Source of the DNA: Bin34 sp965219935
Lineage (GTDB): Bacteria; Chloroflexota; Anaerolineae; Caldilineales; Caldilineaceae
Assembly (NCBI GenBank): GCA_965219935.1
Contig: CBDCOU010000003.1
Span: 1,798,001-1,862,000, forward strand
DNA: 64,000 bases
Direction: 5' to 3'
How positions within the stretch are numbered: the stretch's first letter is position 1; each line of letters opens with the position of its first letter. Under the pieces are notes generated by a model that did no database searches, was not told where the DNA came from, and worked only from the letters and a program-made list of their open reading frames with translations. Below, in pieces: positions 1 to 8,632 of the stretch. Both the position numbers and the translations under genes were made by a program.

Positions 1-246
1 GCCGGCAAGTCCTTCTGCCCCTTCGGCTTCGCGGCCGTCTGGGGCCTGCAGAGCAACATGGCCAAGTTCGGCGACGAGTGGCGGGAGCACATCGCCGCCA
101 CCAACCCGGGCAACGAGTCGCCGAACCTGCCGGTGCGGCCCATCTACCGGCCCGATGCCGACATCGGGTCCGGCATCTCCGACATACACCTCGAACCGGT
201 GGGCGACGCCCCGCTGGTGCGCGACACGGTGGTCGACCTCGACTGA
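1..246 (+). CDS. nuoF: NADH-quinone oxidoreductase subunit F (NuoF), C-terminal fragment
   Basis: The window opens inside this gene, and only the last 81 residues are visible. The stretch GKSFCPFGFAAVWGLQSNM followed by an acidic FGDEW..HI helix matches the NuoF C-terminus, where a Cys in the GKSFC segment is a ligand of the N3 [4Fe-4S] cluster of the NADH-oxidising peripheral arm. The flanking GFAAVWG differs from the usual GDAAA, which is a modest divergence. The stop is 35 bp before nuoG, and the gene order F-G-H-I-J-K-L-M-N is the canonical nuo order, which supports the call. The tail after the helix is about 45 residues long and acidic. Confidence 0.9.
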   Translation, partial: AGKSFCPFGFAAVWGLQSNMAKFGDEWREHIAATNPGNESPNLPVRPIYRPDADIGSGISDIHLEPVGDAPLVRDTVVDLD

Positions 247-281
247 CTGCGATCCAAACTCCGCCCAACCCAGGTTTCGCC

Positions 282-2822
282 ATGGCCGAAACGGTCACCC
301 TCTCCATCAACGACGAACAGATCACGGTGCCGCGCGGCACACTGGTGATCGACGCCGCCACGCAAATGGGGATTGAGATCCCGGTGTTTTGCAGCCATCC
401 CAAGCTGGATCCGGTGGCCTGCTGTCGCCAGTGCCTGGTGGAGATGGAGGGCCCGCGCGGCACCATGCTCAACACGGCCTGCAACATGCCGTGCATGCCG
501 GACATGGTGGTCCGCACCAACACCCCTGCGGTCCAGGCGGCCCAGGAGGCCAACCTGGCGTTCATCCTGCTGCACCATCCCCTCGACTGCCCCATCTGCG
601 ACAAGGGCGGCGAGTGTCCCTTGCAGGACATGACGATGCGCTTCGGGCCCGGGGTAAGCCAGCTGGTGGAACCCAAGCGCCGCGCCCAGAAAAACTACGA
701 CATTTCGGACACCATCGTCCTGGACCAGGAGCGCTGCGTCATCTGCTGGCGGTGCGTGCGCTACCTGGAGGAGTGGGAGGAAAAGCCTCAGCTCGGTCTC
801 TTCGAACGGGGCGGCGACACCATCATCGACGTGCAGCCCGGCACCTGCGTCGACGCCAAAACAAGCGGCAACATCATCGACATCTGCCCGGTTGGCGCCC
901 TGACCAACCGCGGTTCCCGCTTCCAGTACCGGCCCTGGCAGGTTGAGCGCACGCCCACCATCAGCCTGCACGACCCCATGGGCAACAACATCTCGGTCGA
1001 CACCCGCAACGGGACGGAGGTCCGACGCATCCTGGGCCGCGAGAACATGGGGGTCAACGATCAGTTCATCACCGACCGGGACCGGTTCTGCCACCATTGG
1101 GTGGGGCATCCGGACCGCCTGACAAAGCCCCTCGTGCGGCGCAGCCCGAACGAACAACTGACCGAGGTTTCGTGGCCGGAAGCCCTCGACTTCGCAGCCC
1201 GGCGCCTACAGGAGGTGTCCGCCGCGGCCGGACCGGGCGCCCTGGGCGCCATCGGCAGTGCCAAGCTCAGCAATGAAAGCAACTATCTGTTGCAGCGCAT
1301 GGCCCGCCAGCACCTGCAGACCCCGAACGTGGACCACCGCCAAGGCGGAGACGTGAAAGCCGCCCCGACCGGCGTGCCCAGTCTGGCCCATCTCATGCAG
1401 CCGCAGTACGGCCCCAAGCCGGAGGCGGACCTGATCGTCCTCTTCGGTGTGGACCCGGCCGAGGAAATCCCGATGCTGGACGTCCATCTCAAGCGGGCGA
1501 TCAGCCGGGGCGGCTCCCGGCAGATTTCAATCCATCCCCGACAGACCGAAAGCGGCCGTCGCGGCCAATCCCTGCAGTACCGTCCCGGCCTGGAACTGGC
1601 GCTGGTCCAAAGTCTGGCAAGGGCAGCCCTGACACGCACGGATGCAGCCGACGCGGTACCGTCCGGCTGGTCGCAGACCAATCCTGTGCGCACCGGTGTG
1701 CTCCAAGCCGACATCGAATCGGTCGCGGGCGCCCTGGTGGCAAGTGACAACGCGGTGATCATCTGCGGCCCCGACATCACCCAGCAAACCGACGGCGAAG
1801 AGGTGCGGCAGGCACTGCACTGCCTGGCCACGGCCACGGGCCATGCCGAGCGTCTTGCCTTCATCGGCCTGGACGCCAACAGCCAGGGCTGCCATGACGT
1901 TGGCGTCGTGCCCACCCGCCTGCCGGGTGGCGAGGCGATTGACGACCGCCCGGCCCGGCAGCGGCTGGAATCCCTGTGGCAGAGCGCCCTGCCCGAGGGC
2001 GTCGGCCTGACCTATTCCCAGATGTTCGAGGGATGCGGCGAGAAAATCAAGGGCCTTTATGTAATGGGAGCCGATCCCGCCAGCGAGAATGCCCGCTGGG
2101 CCGAAAACCTCGGCCGGCTGGACCTGCTGATCGTGCAGGAGCTGTTCCTGACGGCAACGGCGCAACGGGCCGACATCGTGCTGCCGGCCCGCGGCTGGGT
2201 GGAAACCGACGGCACCTTCACCAACATGGAACGGCGGGTGCAGCGCAGCCCCAAGGCCGTGGACATCCACGGTTCCGAAGCGGCACCGGACTGGCTCATC
2301 CTCGACCACCTGTGCGGCCGCCTCTCCGACCGCAGCCAGGGCTATGCGTCGGTCCAGGCCATCACCGCCGAAATCGCCGAGGCGGTTCCGGCCTACCGGG
2401 ACATTGCCTGGGACACCCTGGGCGAACTGGGACAGGTGTGCGCCCGGCCGGAACTCGACGCCCGCGTGGAGGCTCCGGTCCCGGTCGCCGAGGAAGGCGC
2501 CCCGTCCAGCACGGCCCTGCGCCTGTTCCGGGGCCGCACCTTCTATGACAACAGCCGCCTTTGCACGCTGACCGATGTGGTTGCCAACCTGATCCCGGAG
2601 CCCTATCTGGCCGTGAATCCGGTCGATCTGGCCCGCCGCGATATTGGCGACGGGGCGGAGGTGGCCGTCGGCAACGACTACGGTTCGCTGACCGTGAAAG
2701 TCAGGGCGGACGGGGAAGTGGCGCCGGGCACGGCCTTCATGCCGGAAGGGCTGGGCCAGCAGCCTGTCGGGACCGTGCTCAACGGCCGCTACTGGGAATG
2801 GGTCAGCCTGGCCGCGGCCTAG
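282..2822 (+). CDS. nuoG: NADH-quinone oxidoreductase subunit G (NuoG), 846 aa
   Basis: This is the large iron-sulfur subunit of complex I, which passes electrons from NuoF towards quinone. The N-terminal [2Fe-2S] ferredoxin domain has Cys37, Cys48, Cys51 and Cys67. The His-Cys [4Fe-4S] motif is His99, Cys103, Cys106 and Cys112. A further 4Fe-4S set is Cys152, Cys155 and Cys158 with Cys202 in CPVGAL. A molybdopterin-oxidoreductase-like domain without an obvious cofactor role follows, with a MopB-type C-terminal beta domain in the last ~100 residues. I chose the ATG at 282 because the ferredoxin domain starts directly after it. The same frame is open further upstream into nuoF but has no family homology there. 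nuoH follows after 22 bp. Confidence 0.95.
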   Translation: MAETVTLSINDEQITVPRGTLVIDAATQMGIEIPVFCSHPKLDPVACCRQCLVEMEGPRGTMLNTACNMPCMPDMVVRTNTPAVQAAQEANLAFILLHHPLDCPICDKGGECPLQDMTMRFGPGVSQLVEPKRRAQKNYDISDTIVLDQERCVICWRCVRYLEEWEEKPQLGLFERGGDTIIDVQPGTCVDAKTSGNIIDICPVGALTNRGSRFQYRPWQVERTPTISLHDPMGNNISVDTRNGTEVRRILGRENMGVNDQFITDRDRFCHHWVGHPDRLTKPLVRRSPNEQLTEVSWPEALDFAARRLQEVSAAAGPGALGAIGSAKLSNESNYLLQRMARQHLQTPNVDHRQGGDVKAAPTGVPSLAHLMQPQYGPKPEADLIVLFGVDPAEEIPMLDVHLKRAISRGGSRQISIHPRQTESGRRGQSLQYRPGLELALVQSLARAALTRTDAADAVPSGWSQTNPVRTGVLQADIESVAGALVASDNAVIICGPDITQQTDGEEVRQALHCLATATGHAERLAFIGLDANSQGCHDVGVVPTRLPGGEAIDDRPARQRLESLWQSALPEGVGLTYSQMFEGCGEKIKGLYVMGADPASENARWAENLGRLDLLIVQELFLTATAQRADIVLPARGWVETDGTFTNMERRVQRSPKAVDIHGSEAAPDWLILDHLCGRLSDRSQGYASVQAITAEIAEAVPAYRDIAWDTLGELGQVCARPELDARVEAPVPVAEEGAPSSTALRLFRGRTFYDNSRLCTLTDVVANLIPEPYLAVNPVDLARRDIGDGAEVAVGNDYGSLTVKVRADGEVAPGTAFMPEGLGQQPVGTVLNGRYWEWVSLAAA

Positions 2823-2844
2823 GCGAACGCCAACGGTAGACGTC

Positions 2845-3816
2845 ATGCCCAAACTGCTCATCTATCTGATCCAGGCGGTGGTGCTCAGCCTGGTGGTCAT
2901 CACCGGGTTCGCCTACCTGACCTGGCTGGAGCGCAAGTTGATCGCGCGCTTCCAGGTGCGCATCGGTCCCAACCGCGCCGGCCCGTTCGGCCTACTGCAG
3001 CCGGCCGCCGACGCCGTCAAGGCGATGTTCAAGGAGGAGTACATCCCGGGGCATGTCGACAAGTTCGTCTACGTCCTGGCTCCGATGCTGGCCCTGGCCC
3101 CGGCCCTGATTGTCTGGGCCGTCATCCCCATCGCCAAGGGGGTGCCGGCCATGGGCGACGTCAACATCGGCTTCCTCTGGATCCTCGCCGTCACCGGCGT
3201 CGAAAGCTTCGGCGTCATCCTGGCCGGGTGGAGCAGCAACAACAACTACTCGCTGCTGGGCGCCCTGCGCTCCGCGGCCCAGATGATTTCCTACGAAATT
3301 CCGCTGGGCCTGTTCCTGGTCAGCATCGCCATGTTGGGCGGCACGTTCAGCCTGGTCGAACTGGTGGAAACCCCGCGGGCCCCGTGGGAGTGGATCTGGA
3401 TCTGGCTCGCCTTCCCCTTCTTCTTCACCTCCATCCTGGCGGAGACGAACCGATCGCCCTTCGACCTGCCGGAAACCGAGAACGAACTGGTGGCCGGCTT
3501 CTTCACTGAATATGGGGGCATGAAGTTCTCCATGTTCATGATGGCCGAGTACATCAACATGATCACGACCAGTACGGTGGTCTCCACACTCTTCTTTGGG
3601 GGCTGGCAGGGGCCGCTGGCAGACCGGTACATCTGGCTGGGCCCGGTCTACCTGTTCATCAAGGTCCTGGCCCTGCTGTTCCTGTTCATCTGGATCCGGG
3701 CCAGCATCAGCCGGCCGCGCTTCGACCAGCTGATGCGCTTCAACTGGAAATTCATGATCCCGGCCGGATTGGTGTACCTGACCGTGTCCGCGGTCATCAC
3801 GGTCTTTCTCAAGTAG
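2845..3816 (+). CDS. nuoH: NADH-quinone oxidoreductase subunit H (NuoH), 323 aa
   Basis: NuoH is the membrane subunit at the junction of the peripheral and membrane arms of complex I, and it contributes to the quinone site. The sequence has about eight hydrophobic segments. It carries the family signatures ERKLIARFQVRIGPNRAGP near the N-terminus and the acidic loop FDLPETENELVAGFFTEYGG around residue 215, which are diagnostic of NuoH/ND1. The length is normal for the family. It lies 22 bp after nuoG and 39 bp before nuoI, and is probably co-transcribed with both. Confidence 0.96.
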   Translation: MPKLLIYLIQAVVLSLVVITGFAYLTWLERKLIARFQVRIGPNRAGPFGLLQPAADAVKAMFKEEYIPGHVDKFVYVLAPMLALAPALIVWAVIPIAKGVPAMGDVNIGFLWILAVTGVESFGVILAGWSSNNNYSLLGALRSAAQMISYEIPLGLFLVSIAMLGGTFSLVELVETPRAPWEWIWIWLAFPFFFTSILAETNRSPFDLPETENELVAGFFTEYGGMKFSMFMMAEYINMITTSTVVSTLFFGGWQGPLADRYIWLGPVYLFIKVLALLFLFIWIRASISRPRFDQLMRFNWKFMIPAGLVYLTVSAVITVFLK

Positions 3817-3855
3817 GATGCATTCCCGGCAACCCATTCGACAGGGACCCACGTC

Positions 3856-4329
3856 ATGAGTGTCAACGGCTACATCAAGGGCGCACTCGAAATCGCCAAG
3901 GGCCTGGGCATCACGCTCAAGAACCTGCGCCGCGGCCCCATCACGGTGGAGTACCCGCACGAAGCCATTCCGGTCTATCCGCGGTTCCGCGGCAAGCACG
4001 AGCTCAGGCGCTATGAAAACGGCATGGAACGATGCATCGGCTGCATGCTGTGCGAAGCCGCCTGCCCGACGAACGCCATCTATGTCGACGCCGCCGAGAA
4101 CGATCCGCACGATCCGGTCTCACCGGGCGAACGCTACGCCACGACCTACGAGGTGAACCTCTTGCGCTGCGTCTTCTGCGGGGACTGCGAAGAGGCTTGC
4201 CCAACCGAGGCCATCGTCCTGGGGCACGACTTTGCCATGGCCAACTACGAACGGTCCGACTTCATCCTGACCAAGGACACCCTGCTCAACCCCGACGAGC
4301 CACAGGTCATCATCCGGCCCGAGGCCTGA
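3856..4329 (+). CDS. nuoI: NADH-quinone oxidoreductase subunit I (NuoI), 157 aa
   Basis: NuoI is the ferredoxin-like subunit holding the N6a and N6b [4Fe-4S] clusters, which deliver electrons to cluster N2. Two full CxxCxxCxxxCP motifs are present: Cys60, 63, 66, 70 and Cys105, 108, 111, 115. The N-terminal part (VEYPHEAIPVYPRFRGKHEL) is the usual NuoI lead-in. All eight ligands are intact. It sits between nuoH and nuoJ, as in most nuo operons. Confidence 0.96.
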   Translation: MSVNGYIKGALEIAKGLGITLKNLRRGPITVEYPHEAIPVYPRFRGKHELRRYENGMERCIGCMLCEAACPTNAIYVDAAENDPHDPVSPGERYATTYEVNLLRCVFCGDCEEACPTEAIVLGHDFAMANYERSDFILTKDTLLNPDEPQVIIRPEA

Positions 4330-4359
4330 TCCGGCACCCAAGGTTCTCCGCTCCGCACC

Positions 4360-4878
4360 ATGTCCGTCTTTGCCTTCCTGATCGGCGCCCTGAGCCTGGC
4401 CGCCGCGATCGGCGTGGTGGTATCCGCCAAACCGGTCCACAGTGCCTTGTTCCTCATGGCCAACTTCGCCACCCTGGCGATCCTGTACGTCCTGCTGGAC
4501 GCGCAGTTCCTGGCCGCGGCCCAGGTCATCATCTATGCCGGCGGCATCGTGATCCTGATTCTCTTTGTCATCATGCTGATCGGACACGATCCCGCCGACC
4601 GCAGCCAACAGGGCTTGACCCGGCCGGCCGTGGCCAGCCTCGTGCTGGGCGTGATCCTGCTGGCATCGCTGGTGCTGCAGCTGACAGGACGACTGGAACT
4701 CGGCACCGGCGGCGGCATTGCTTCCGGTGGCTCCCCGTCGGCGGTTGGCACCGAACTCTTCACGCGCTTCCTGCTGCCCTTCGAGTTCGTGGCCATCCTG
4801 CTGTTGGTGGCCCTGATAGGCGCGCTCATCATGGGACGTCGCGAGTCCGGGGAACCGGTCGAGGAACCGGCCGGCTGA
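4360..4878 (+). CDS. nuoJ: NADH-quinone oxidoreductase subunit J (NuoJ), 172 aa
   Basis: NuoJ is a small membrane subunit of the complex I proton-translocating arm. It has about five hydrophobic helices and the family motif NFATLAILYVLLDAQFLAAA followed by QVIIYAGGIVILILFVIM. The stop codon TGA at 4876-4878 shares one base with the ATG of nuoK, so the two genes are probably translationally coupled. The length is typical. Confidence 0.94.
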   Translation: MSVFAFLIGALSLAAAIGVVVSAKPVHSALFLMANFATLAILYVLLDAQFLAAAQVIIYAGGIVILILFVIMLIGHDPADRSQQGLTRPAVASLVLGVILLASLVLQLTGRLELGTGGGIASGGSPSAVGTELFTRFLLPFEFVAILLLVALIGALIMGRRESGEPVEEPAG

Positions 4879-5180
4879 TGGACAGCAACAATCTTTTCCT
4901 GGTGCTGGGCGCCCTGATTTTCGTGGTCGGGGCGACCGGCGTCCTGCTGAGGCGCAACGCCCTGATCATCTTCATGTGCGTCGAGATGATGCTCAACAGC
5001 GTCAACCTGTCACTGATCACGCTGTCCCGCATGTGGGGGAACCTGGAAGGGCAGATATTCGTGTTCGTCATCATGGCGGTGGCGGCCGCCGAGGTGGCCA
5101 TTGGCCTCGCGATCCTGATCGCGCACAACCGCCATGTGCGCAACATCAATATCGAAACCCTTAACCTGCTCCGGAACTGA
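4878..5180 (+). CDS. nuoK: NADH-quinone oxidoreductase subunit K (NuoK), 100 aa
   Basis: NuoK is the smallest antiporter-like membrane subunit. It has three hydrophobic helices with two buried glutamates in the expected places: FMCVEMMLNSVNLSLITLS (helix 2) and AAAEVAIGLAILIAHNR (helix 3). I took the ATG at 4878, which overlaps the nuoJ stop by one base. A much longer open frame extends upstream but only shadows nuoI and nuoJ. The length of 100 aa equals the family norm. Confidence 0.95.
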   Translation: MDSNNLFLVLGALIFVVGATGVLLRRNALIIFMCVEMMLNSVNLSLITLSRMWGNLEGQIFVFVIMAVAAAEVAIGLAILIAHNRHVRNINIETLNLLRN

Positions 5181-5218
5181 GCCCCTGCGGCCTTCGGACC
5201 ACCCGCGCTCCCCCTCCC

Positions 5219-7099
5219 ATGCTTTCCCTCGCCTGGCTATTGCTGCTTCTGCCCTTGGCCGGGATACTGATCAACCTCGTCCTGGGCCGCGTGATCGGCC
5301 GGCGCGCAACCGCGGTGGTGGCGAGCGGAACGGTGGGAGTCGCCTTCCTGCTGGCCCTGTCCATGGCACCGGCCGTGTTCGGCAGCCACGATCACCACGG
5401 CACCACCATTCATCTCTGGAACTGGATTGCCATGGGTTCCCTTCATGTCCCCATGGCATTGCTGGTGGATCCATTGAGTCTGACCATGGTGCTGGTGGTC
5501 ACCGGCGTCGGATTCCTGATTCACGTCTATGCCATCGGCTACATGGAGGGGGATGAACACTTCAACCGCTTCTTCCTCTATCTGAACCTGTTCATCCTGG
5601 CCATGCTGCTGCTGGTGCTGGGCGACAGTTTCCTGACCCTGTTCATCGGGTGGGAAGGCGTGGGCCTGGCGTCCTTCCTGCTGATCGGCTTCTGGTTTGA
5701 TCGCAAGGACGATCTGTACGGTTCCTTTGCCGACTGTGGCAAGAAGGCCTTCATCGTGAACCGCATTGGCGACGTGGGCATGATCCTGGCGATGGCCCTG
5801 ATTTGGTCCATCGTGGGTTCCCTGGAGTTCAATGAGGTCTTCCATGCACTTGAGGCGGGCATCGCCATCCCGGCCACCGCGGTCTGCATGTTGTTCCTGC
5901 TGGCCGTGGCCGGCAAGAGTGCCCAGTTTCCCCTGTACGTCTGGCTGCCGGACGCCATGGCGGGTCCCACGCCCGTATCGGCGCTGATCCACGCCGCCAC
6001 CATGGTGACCGCCGGCATCTATTTGATGGCCCGGACCCACGCCTTCTGGGAGCTGTCGGTCCCGGCTTCGACCACTGCCGCCTGGGTTGGGGTGGGGACC
6101 GCCTTCGTGGCCGGGACCATGGCCCTGGTCCAGCACGATCTGAAAAAGGTATTGGCCTACTCGACCGTGTCCCAGTTGGGCTATATGGTCCTGGGGGCCG
6201 CAACCGGCGCCTTCGCCCTCGCCATATTCCATCTGGTAACGCATGCCTTCTTCAAGGCGCTCCTGTTCCTGAGCGCCGGCAGCGTCCAGCACGCAACCCA
6301 TGAACTGGACATGCGCAAGCTGGGCGGCCTGCAACAGAAGATGCCGGGCACGTCCCGCTGTTTCCTGATAGGCGTATTGGCACTGGCCGGCATTCCCGTC
6401 TTCTCCGGCTTCTTTTCCAAGGACGCCATCCTGCTGTCTGCGTTCGGAAAGAGTCCGCTGCTGTATGCCGTGGGCCTGATCACCGCCTTGATCACGGCGG
6501 TGTACGCCTTCCGGGCCTGGTGGCTAACCTTCAACGGCACGCCCCGGGATCAGGAGATTCACAGCCACGTGCACGAGAGTGGCGCGCTGATGATGGTTCC
6601 ACTGTGGATCCTGGCCGGGCTGGCAACCGTGGGCGGCGCGCTGAACCTTCCGGTTCTGCTGACCCTGGAACACGCCCTGGAAGGAGTGCTGGGCCACCAC
6701 ACCCCGCCGCCCCTGCAGTTGGAAATCAGCCTGCTGGCCGTCAGTGCCGTGGTGGCGGTAGCCGGCTGGTGGCTGATTCGCAGTACGTACCATCATGCCG
6801 GCTGGATTGACTCCGTCAAGGCCACCATGAAGCCGCTGACAAAGGTGGCCCGCAACCGGTGGTACCTCGACACGTTGTACGACGACGGCCTGGTACCGAC
6901 CCTGCACGCCGCGAGCCAGTGGTTTACGAGTACAGTGGACCAGACGTTGATCGACGGCATTGTCAATGGCAGCGCACGGCTGGCAATGAACATCAGCCGC
7001 CAGGCGCGACGCGTCAACAACGGCCAAGTGCCCACGTACGCCCTCAGCCTGTTTGTCGGCGCCACGATTCTGGTGGTCGTCTTCTGGCTGGCGGTCTAG
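5219..7099 (+). CDS. nuoL: NADH-quinone oxidoreductase subunit L (NuoL), 626 aa
   Basis: NuoL is the distal antiporter-like proton-pumping subunit of complex I. The protein is strongly hydrophobic, with about 14-16 helices. Signatures include LFIGWEGVGLASFLLIGFWF near residue 145, VWLPDAMAGPTPVSALIHAA near residue 240, and a broken-helix HxxxHAFFKALLFLSAG segment. The C-terminal tail (after about residue 520) contains the amphipathic lateral-helix region and the closing transmembrane helix typical of NuoL. It lies 38 bp after nuoK and 33 bp before nuoM. Confidence 0.96.
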   Translation: MLSLAWLLLLLPLAGILINLVLGRVIGRRATAVVASGTVGVAFLLALSMAPAVFGSHDHHGTTIHLWNWIAMGSLHVPMALLVDPLSLTMVLVVTGVGFLIHVYAIGYMEGDEHFNRFFLYLNLFILAMLLLVLGDSFLTLFIGWEGVGLASFLLIGFWFDRKDDLYGSFADCGKKAFIVNRIGDVGMILAMALIWSIVGSLEFNEVFHALEAGIAIPATAVCMLFLLAVAGKSAQFPLYVWLPDAMAGPTPVSALIHAATMVTAGIYLMARTHAFWELSVPASTTAAWVGVGTAFVAGTMALVQHDLKKVLAYSTVSQLGYMVLGAATGAFALAIFHLVTHAFFKALLFLSAGSVQHATHELDMRKLGGLQQKMPGTSRCFLIGVLALAGIPVFSGFFSKDAILLSAFGKSPLLYAVGLITALITAVYAFRAWWLTFNGTPRDQEIHSHVHESGALMMVPLWILAGLATVGGALNLPVLLTLEHALEGVLGHHTPPPLQLEISLLAVSAVVAVAGWWLIRSTYHHAGWIDSVKATMKPLTKVARNRWYLDTLYDDGLVPTLHAASQWFTSTVDQTLIDGIVNGSARLAMNISRQARRVNNGQVPTYALSLFVGATILVVVFWLAV

Positions 7100-7132
7100 T
7101 CCAGCCCCCCTGACGGTCCACACCCGTTTGCC

Positions 7133-8593
7133 ATGGATTTCCTGCTGCCCCTCCTGCTCCTACTGCCGTTGGCCGGCGCGGTCGTGGTCGCGCTGCTCGG
7201 TTCCGACGGGCCGCGCAAGGCGCTGGCCATGCTGGCTTCCCTGGCCACCTTCGCGGCCAGTCTGGGCCTTCTGCAGGACGGGTCCGCCCTGACCGCGGGC
7301 GGGGCCGTGCTGGCATTCCAGCGCCCCTGGTTCCCGGAGGTCGGGCTGTCCCTGCATCTGGCGGCGGACGGCATTAGCGTTTGGCTGGTGCTCCTGACCA
7401 CCTTCATCATGCCGATCGCGATCGGCTTCAGCAACCGCTTTGTGTCGGACCGGCTCGGCCAGCACCTCGTCCTGCTGCTGCTGATGGAAACCGCCATGGT
7501 CGGCGTCTTCCTGGCCCAGGATCTGGTGCTGTTCTACACCTTCTTCGAGTTCACGCTGATCCCGATGTACTTCCTGATCGGCCAGTGGGGCAGCGAGAAC
7601 CGGGTCTACGCCGCCCTGAAGTTTGTCATGTACACGCTGCTGGGTTCGGCCCTGATGCTGGTCGCGATTGTGGCCATCTTCGTCCAGACCGGCACCTTCT
7701 CCATCCCCGAGATTGCCGCAACGCTGCCGGCCACCGCCGGATCCACATTCCAGGTATTGGGCTTTCTGGCCTTTGCCCTGGCCTTTGCCGTCAAGATCCC
7801 GCTGTTTCCATTCCACACCTGGCTGCCCGACGCCCATGTCCAGGCACCGACGGCCGGCTCCATCATTCTGGCCGGGGTCCTGCTCAAGATGGGCACCTAC
7901 GGCCTGCTGCGCCTGGCCATGCCCTTCTTCCCCGAGGCCTTTGCCAGCTATGCGCCCCTGCTGATCGTGCTCTCGCTAATCGGCATTGTCTACGGTGCCC
8001 TGGTGGCCCTGAAGCAGCAGGATGTCAAGAGCCTGGTGGCCTACAGCTCGATTTCGCACATGGGCTTCATTGTGCTGGGCCTGGCCGTGGCCAACACGCA
8101 GGCTGTCAGCGGCGCGGTGCTGCAAATGGTGAACCACGGTCTCAGCACCGGCGCCCTCTTTCTCATGGTGGGTCTGTTGTACGAGCGTCGCCACACCCGC
8201 CTGTTCTCCGATTTCGGGGGGCTGTGGAAGAGCGTGCCGGTCTACTGCGGATTGCTGCTGATTACAGCCCTGAGCAGCGTCGGCCTACCGGGCCTCAACG
8301 GGTTCGTGGGCGAGTTCACCATCCTGCTGGGCACATGGCAGGTTTCGCCGGCGGCCGCGGCCGTGGCCAGCACGGGTGTAATCCTGGCCGCCTGGTACCT
8401 GCTGACGGCGTTCCGCAAGCTGGCCCAGGGCGAAATCAGGCATCAGGAAAACGAGGTAGGGGTGCTGCCGGACCTGCAACGCTCCGAACTGATGATGATC
8501 GTGCCGCTCGTGGTCATGTTCTTCGTGATTGGTCTTTATCCCAACCTGCTGCTCGACCACATCGTGCCGGCGGTTGAAATTCTGCTTCCCTAA
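7133..8593 (+). CDS. nuoM: NADH-quinone oxidoreductase subunit M (NuoM), 486 aa
   Basis: NuoM is the middle antiporter-like subunit of the complex I membrane arm. It shows the proton-translocation motifs LFYTFFEFTLIPMYFLIGQW and FHTWLPDAHVQAPTAGSIIL, then the KQQDVKSLVAYSSISHMGF segment that is common to NuoM, NuoL and Mrp antiporters. Its position directly between nuoL and nuoN, and its length, distinguish it from an Mrp subunit. Several alternative-frame readings of this gene exist but are shadows. Confidence 0.96.
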   Translation: MDFLLPLLLLLPLAGAVVVALLGSDGPRKALAMLASLATFAASLGLLQDGSALTAGGAVLAFQRPWFPEVGLSLHLAADGISVWLVLLTTFIMPIAIGFSNRFVSDRLGQHLVLLLLMETAMVGVFLAQDLVLFYTFFEFTLIPMYFLIGQWGSENRVYAALKFVMYTLLGSALMLVAIVAIFVQTGTFSIPEIAATLPATAGSTFQVLGFLAFALAFAVKIPLFPFHTWLPDAHVQAPTAGSIILAGVLLKMGTYGLLRLAMPFFPEAFASYAPLLIVLSLIGIVYGALVALKQQDVKSLVAYSSISHMGFIVLGLAVANTQAVSGAVLQMVNHGLSTGALFLMVGLLYERRHTRLFSDFGGLWKSVPVYCGLLLITALSSVGLPGLNGFVGEFTILLGTWQVSPAAAAVASTGVILAAWYLLTAFRKLAQGEIRHQENEVGVLPDLQRSELMMIVPLVVMFFVIGLYPNLLLDHIVPAVEILLP

Positions 8594-8632
8594 CCGGATC
8601 CGACCAGGCCGACCCACACCAAAATCGCACCG

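Noticed and set aside
1527..2861. Long open frame (444 aa) on the minus strand opposite nuoG
   Set aside because: Shadow frame caused by high GC and codon bias of nuoG. It is rich in His, Gln, Gly and Arg and has no recognisable fold.
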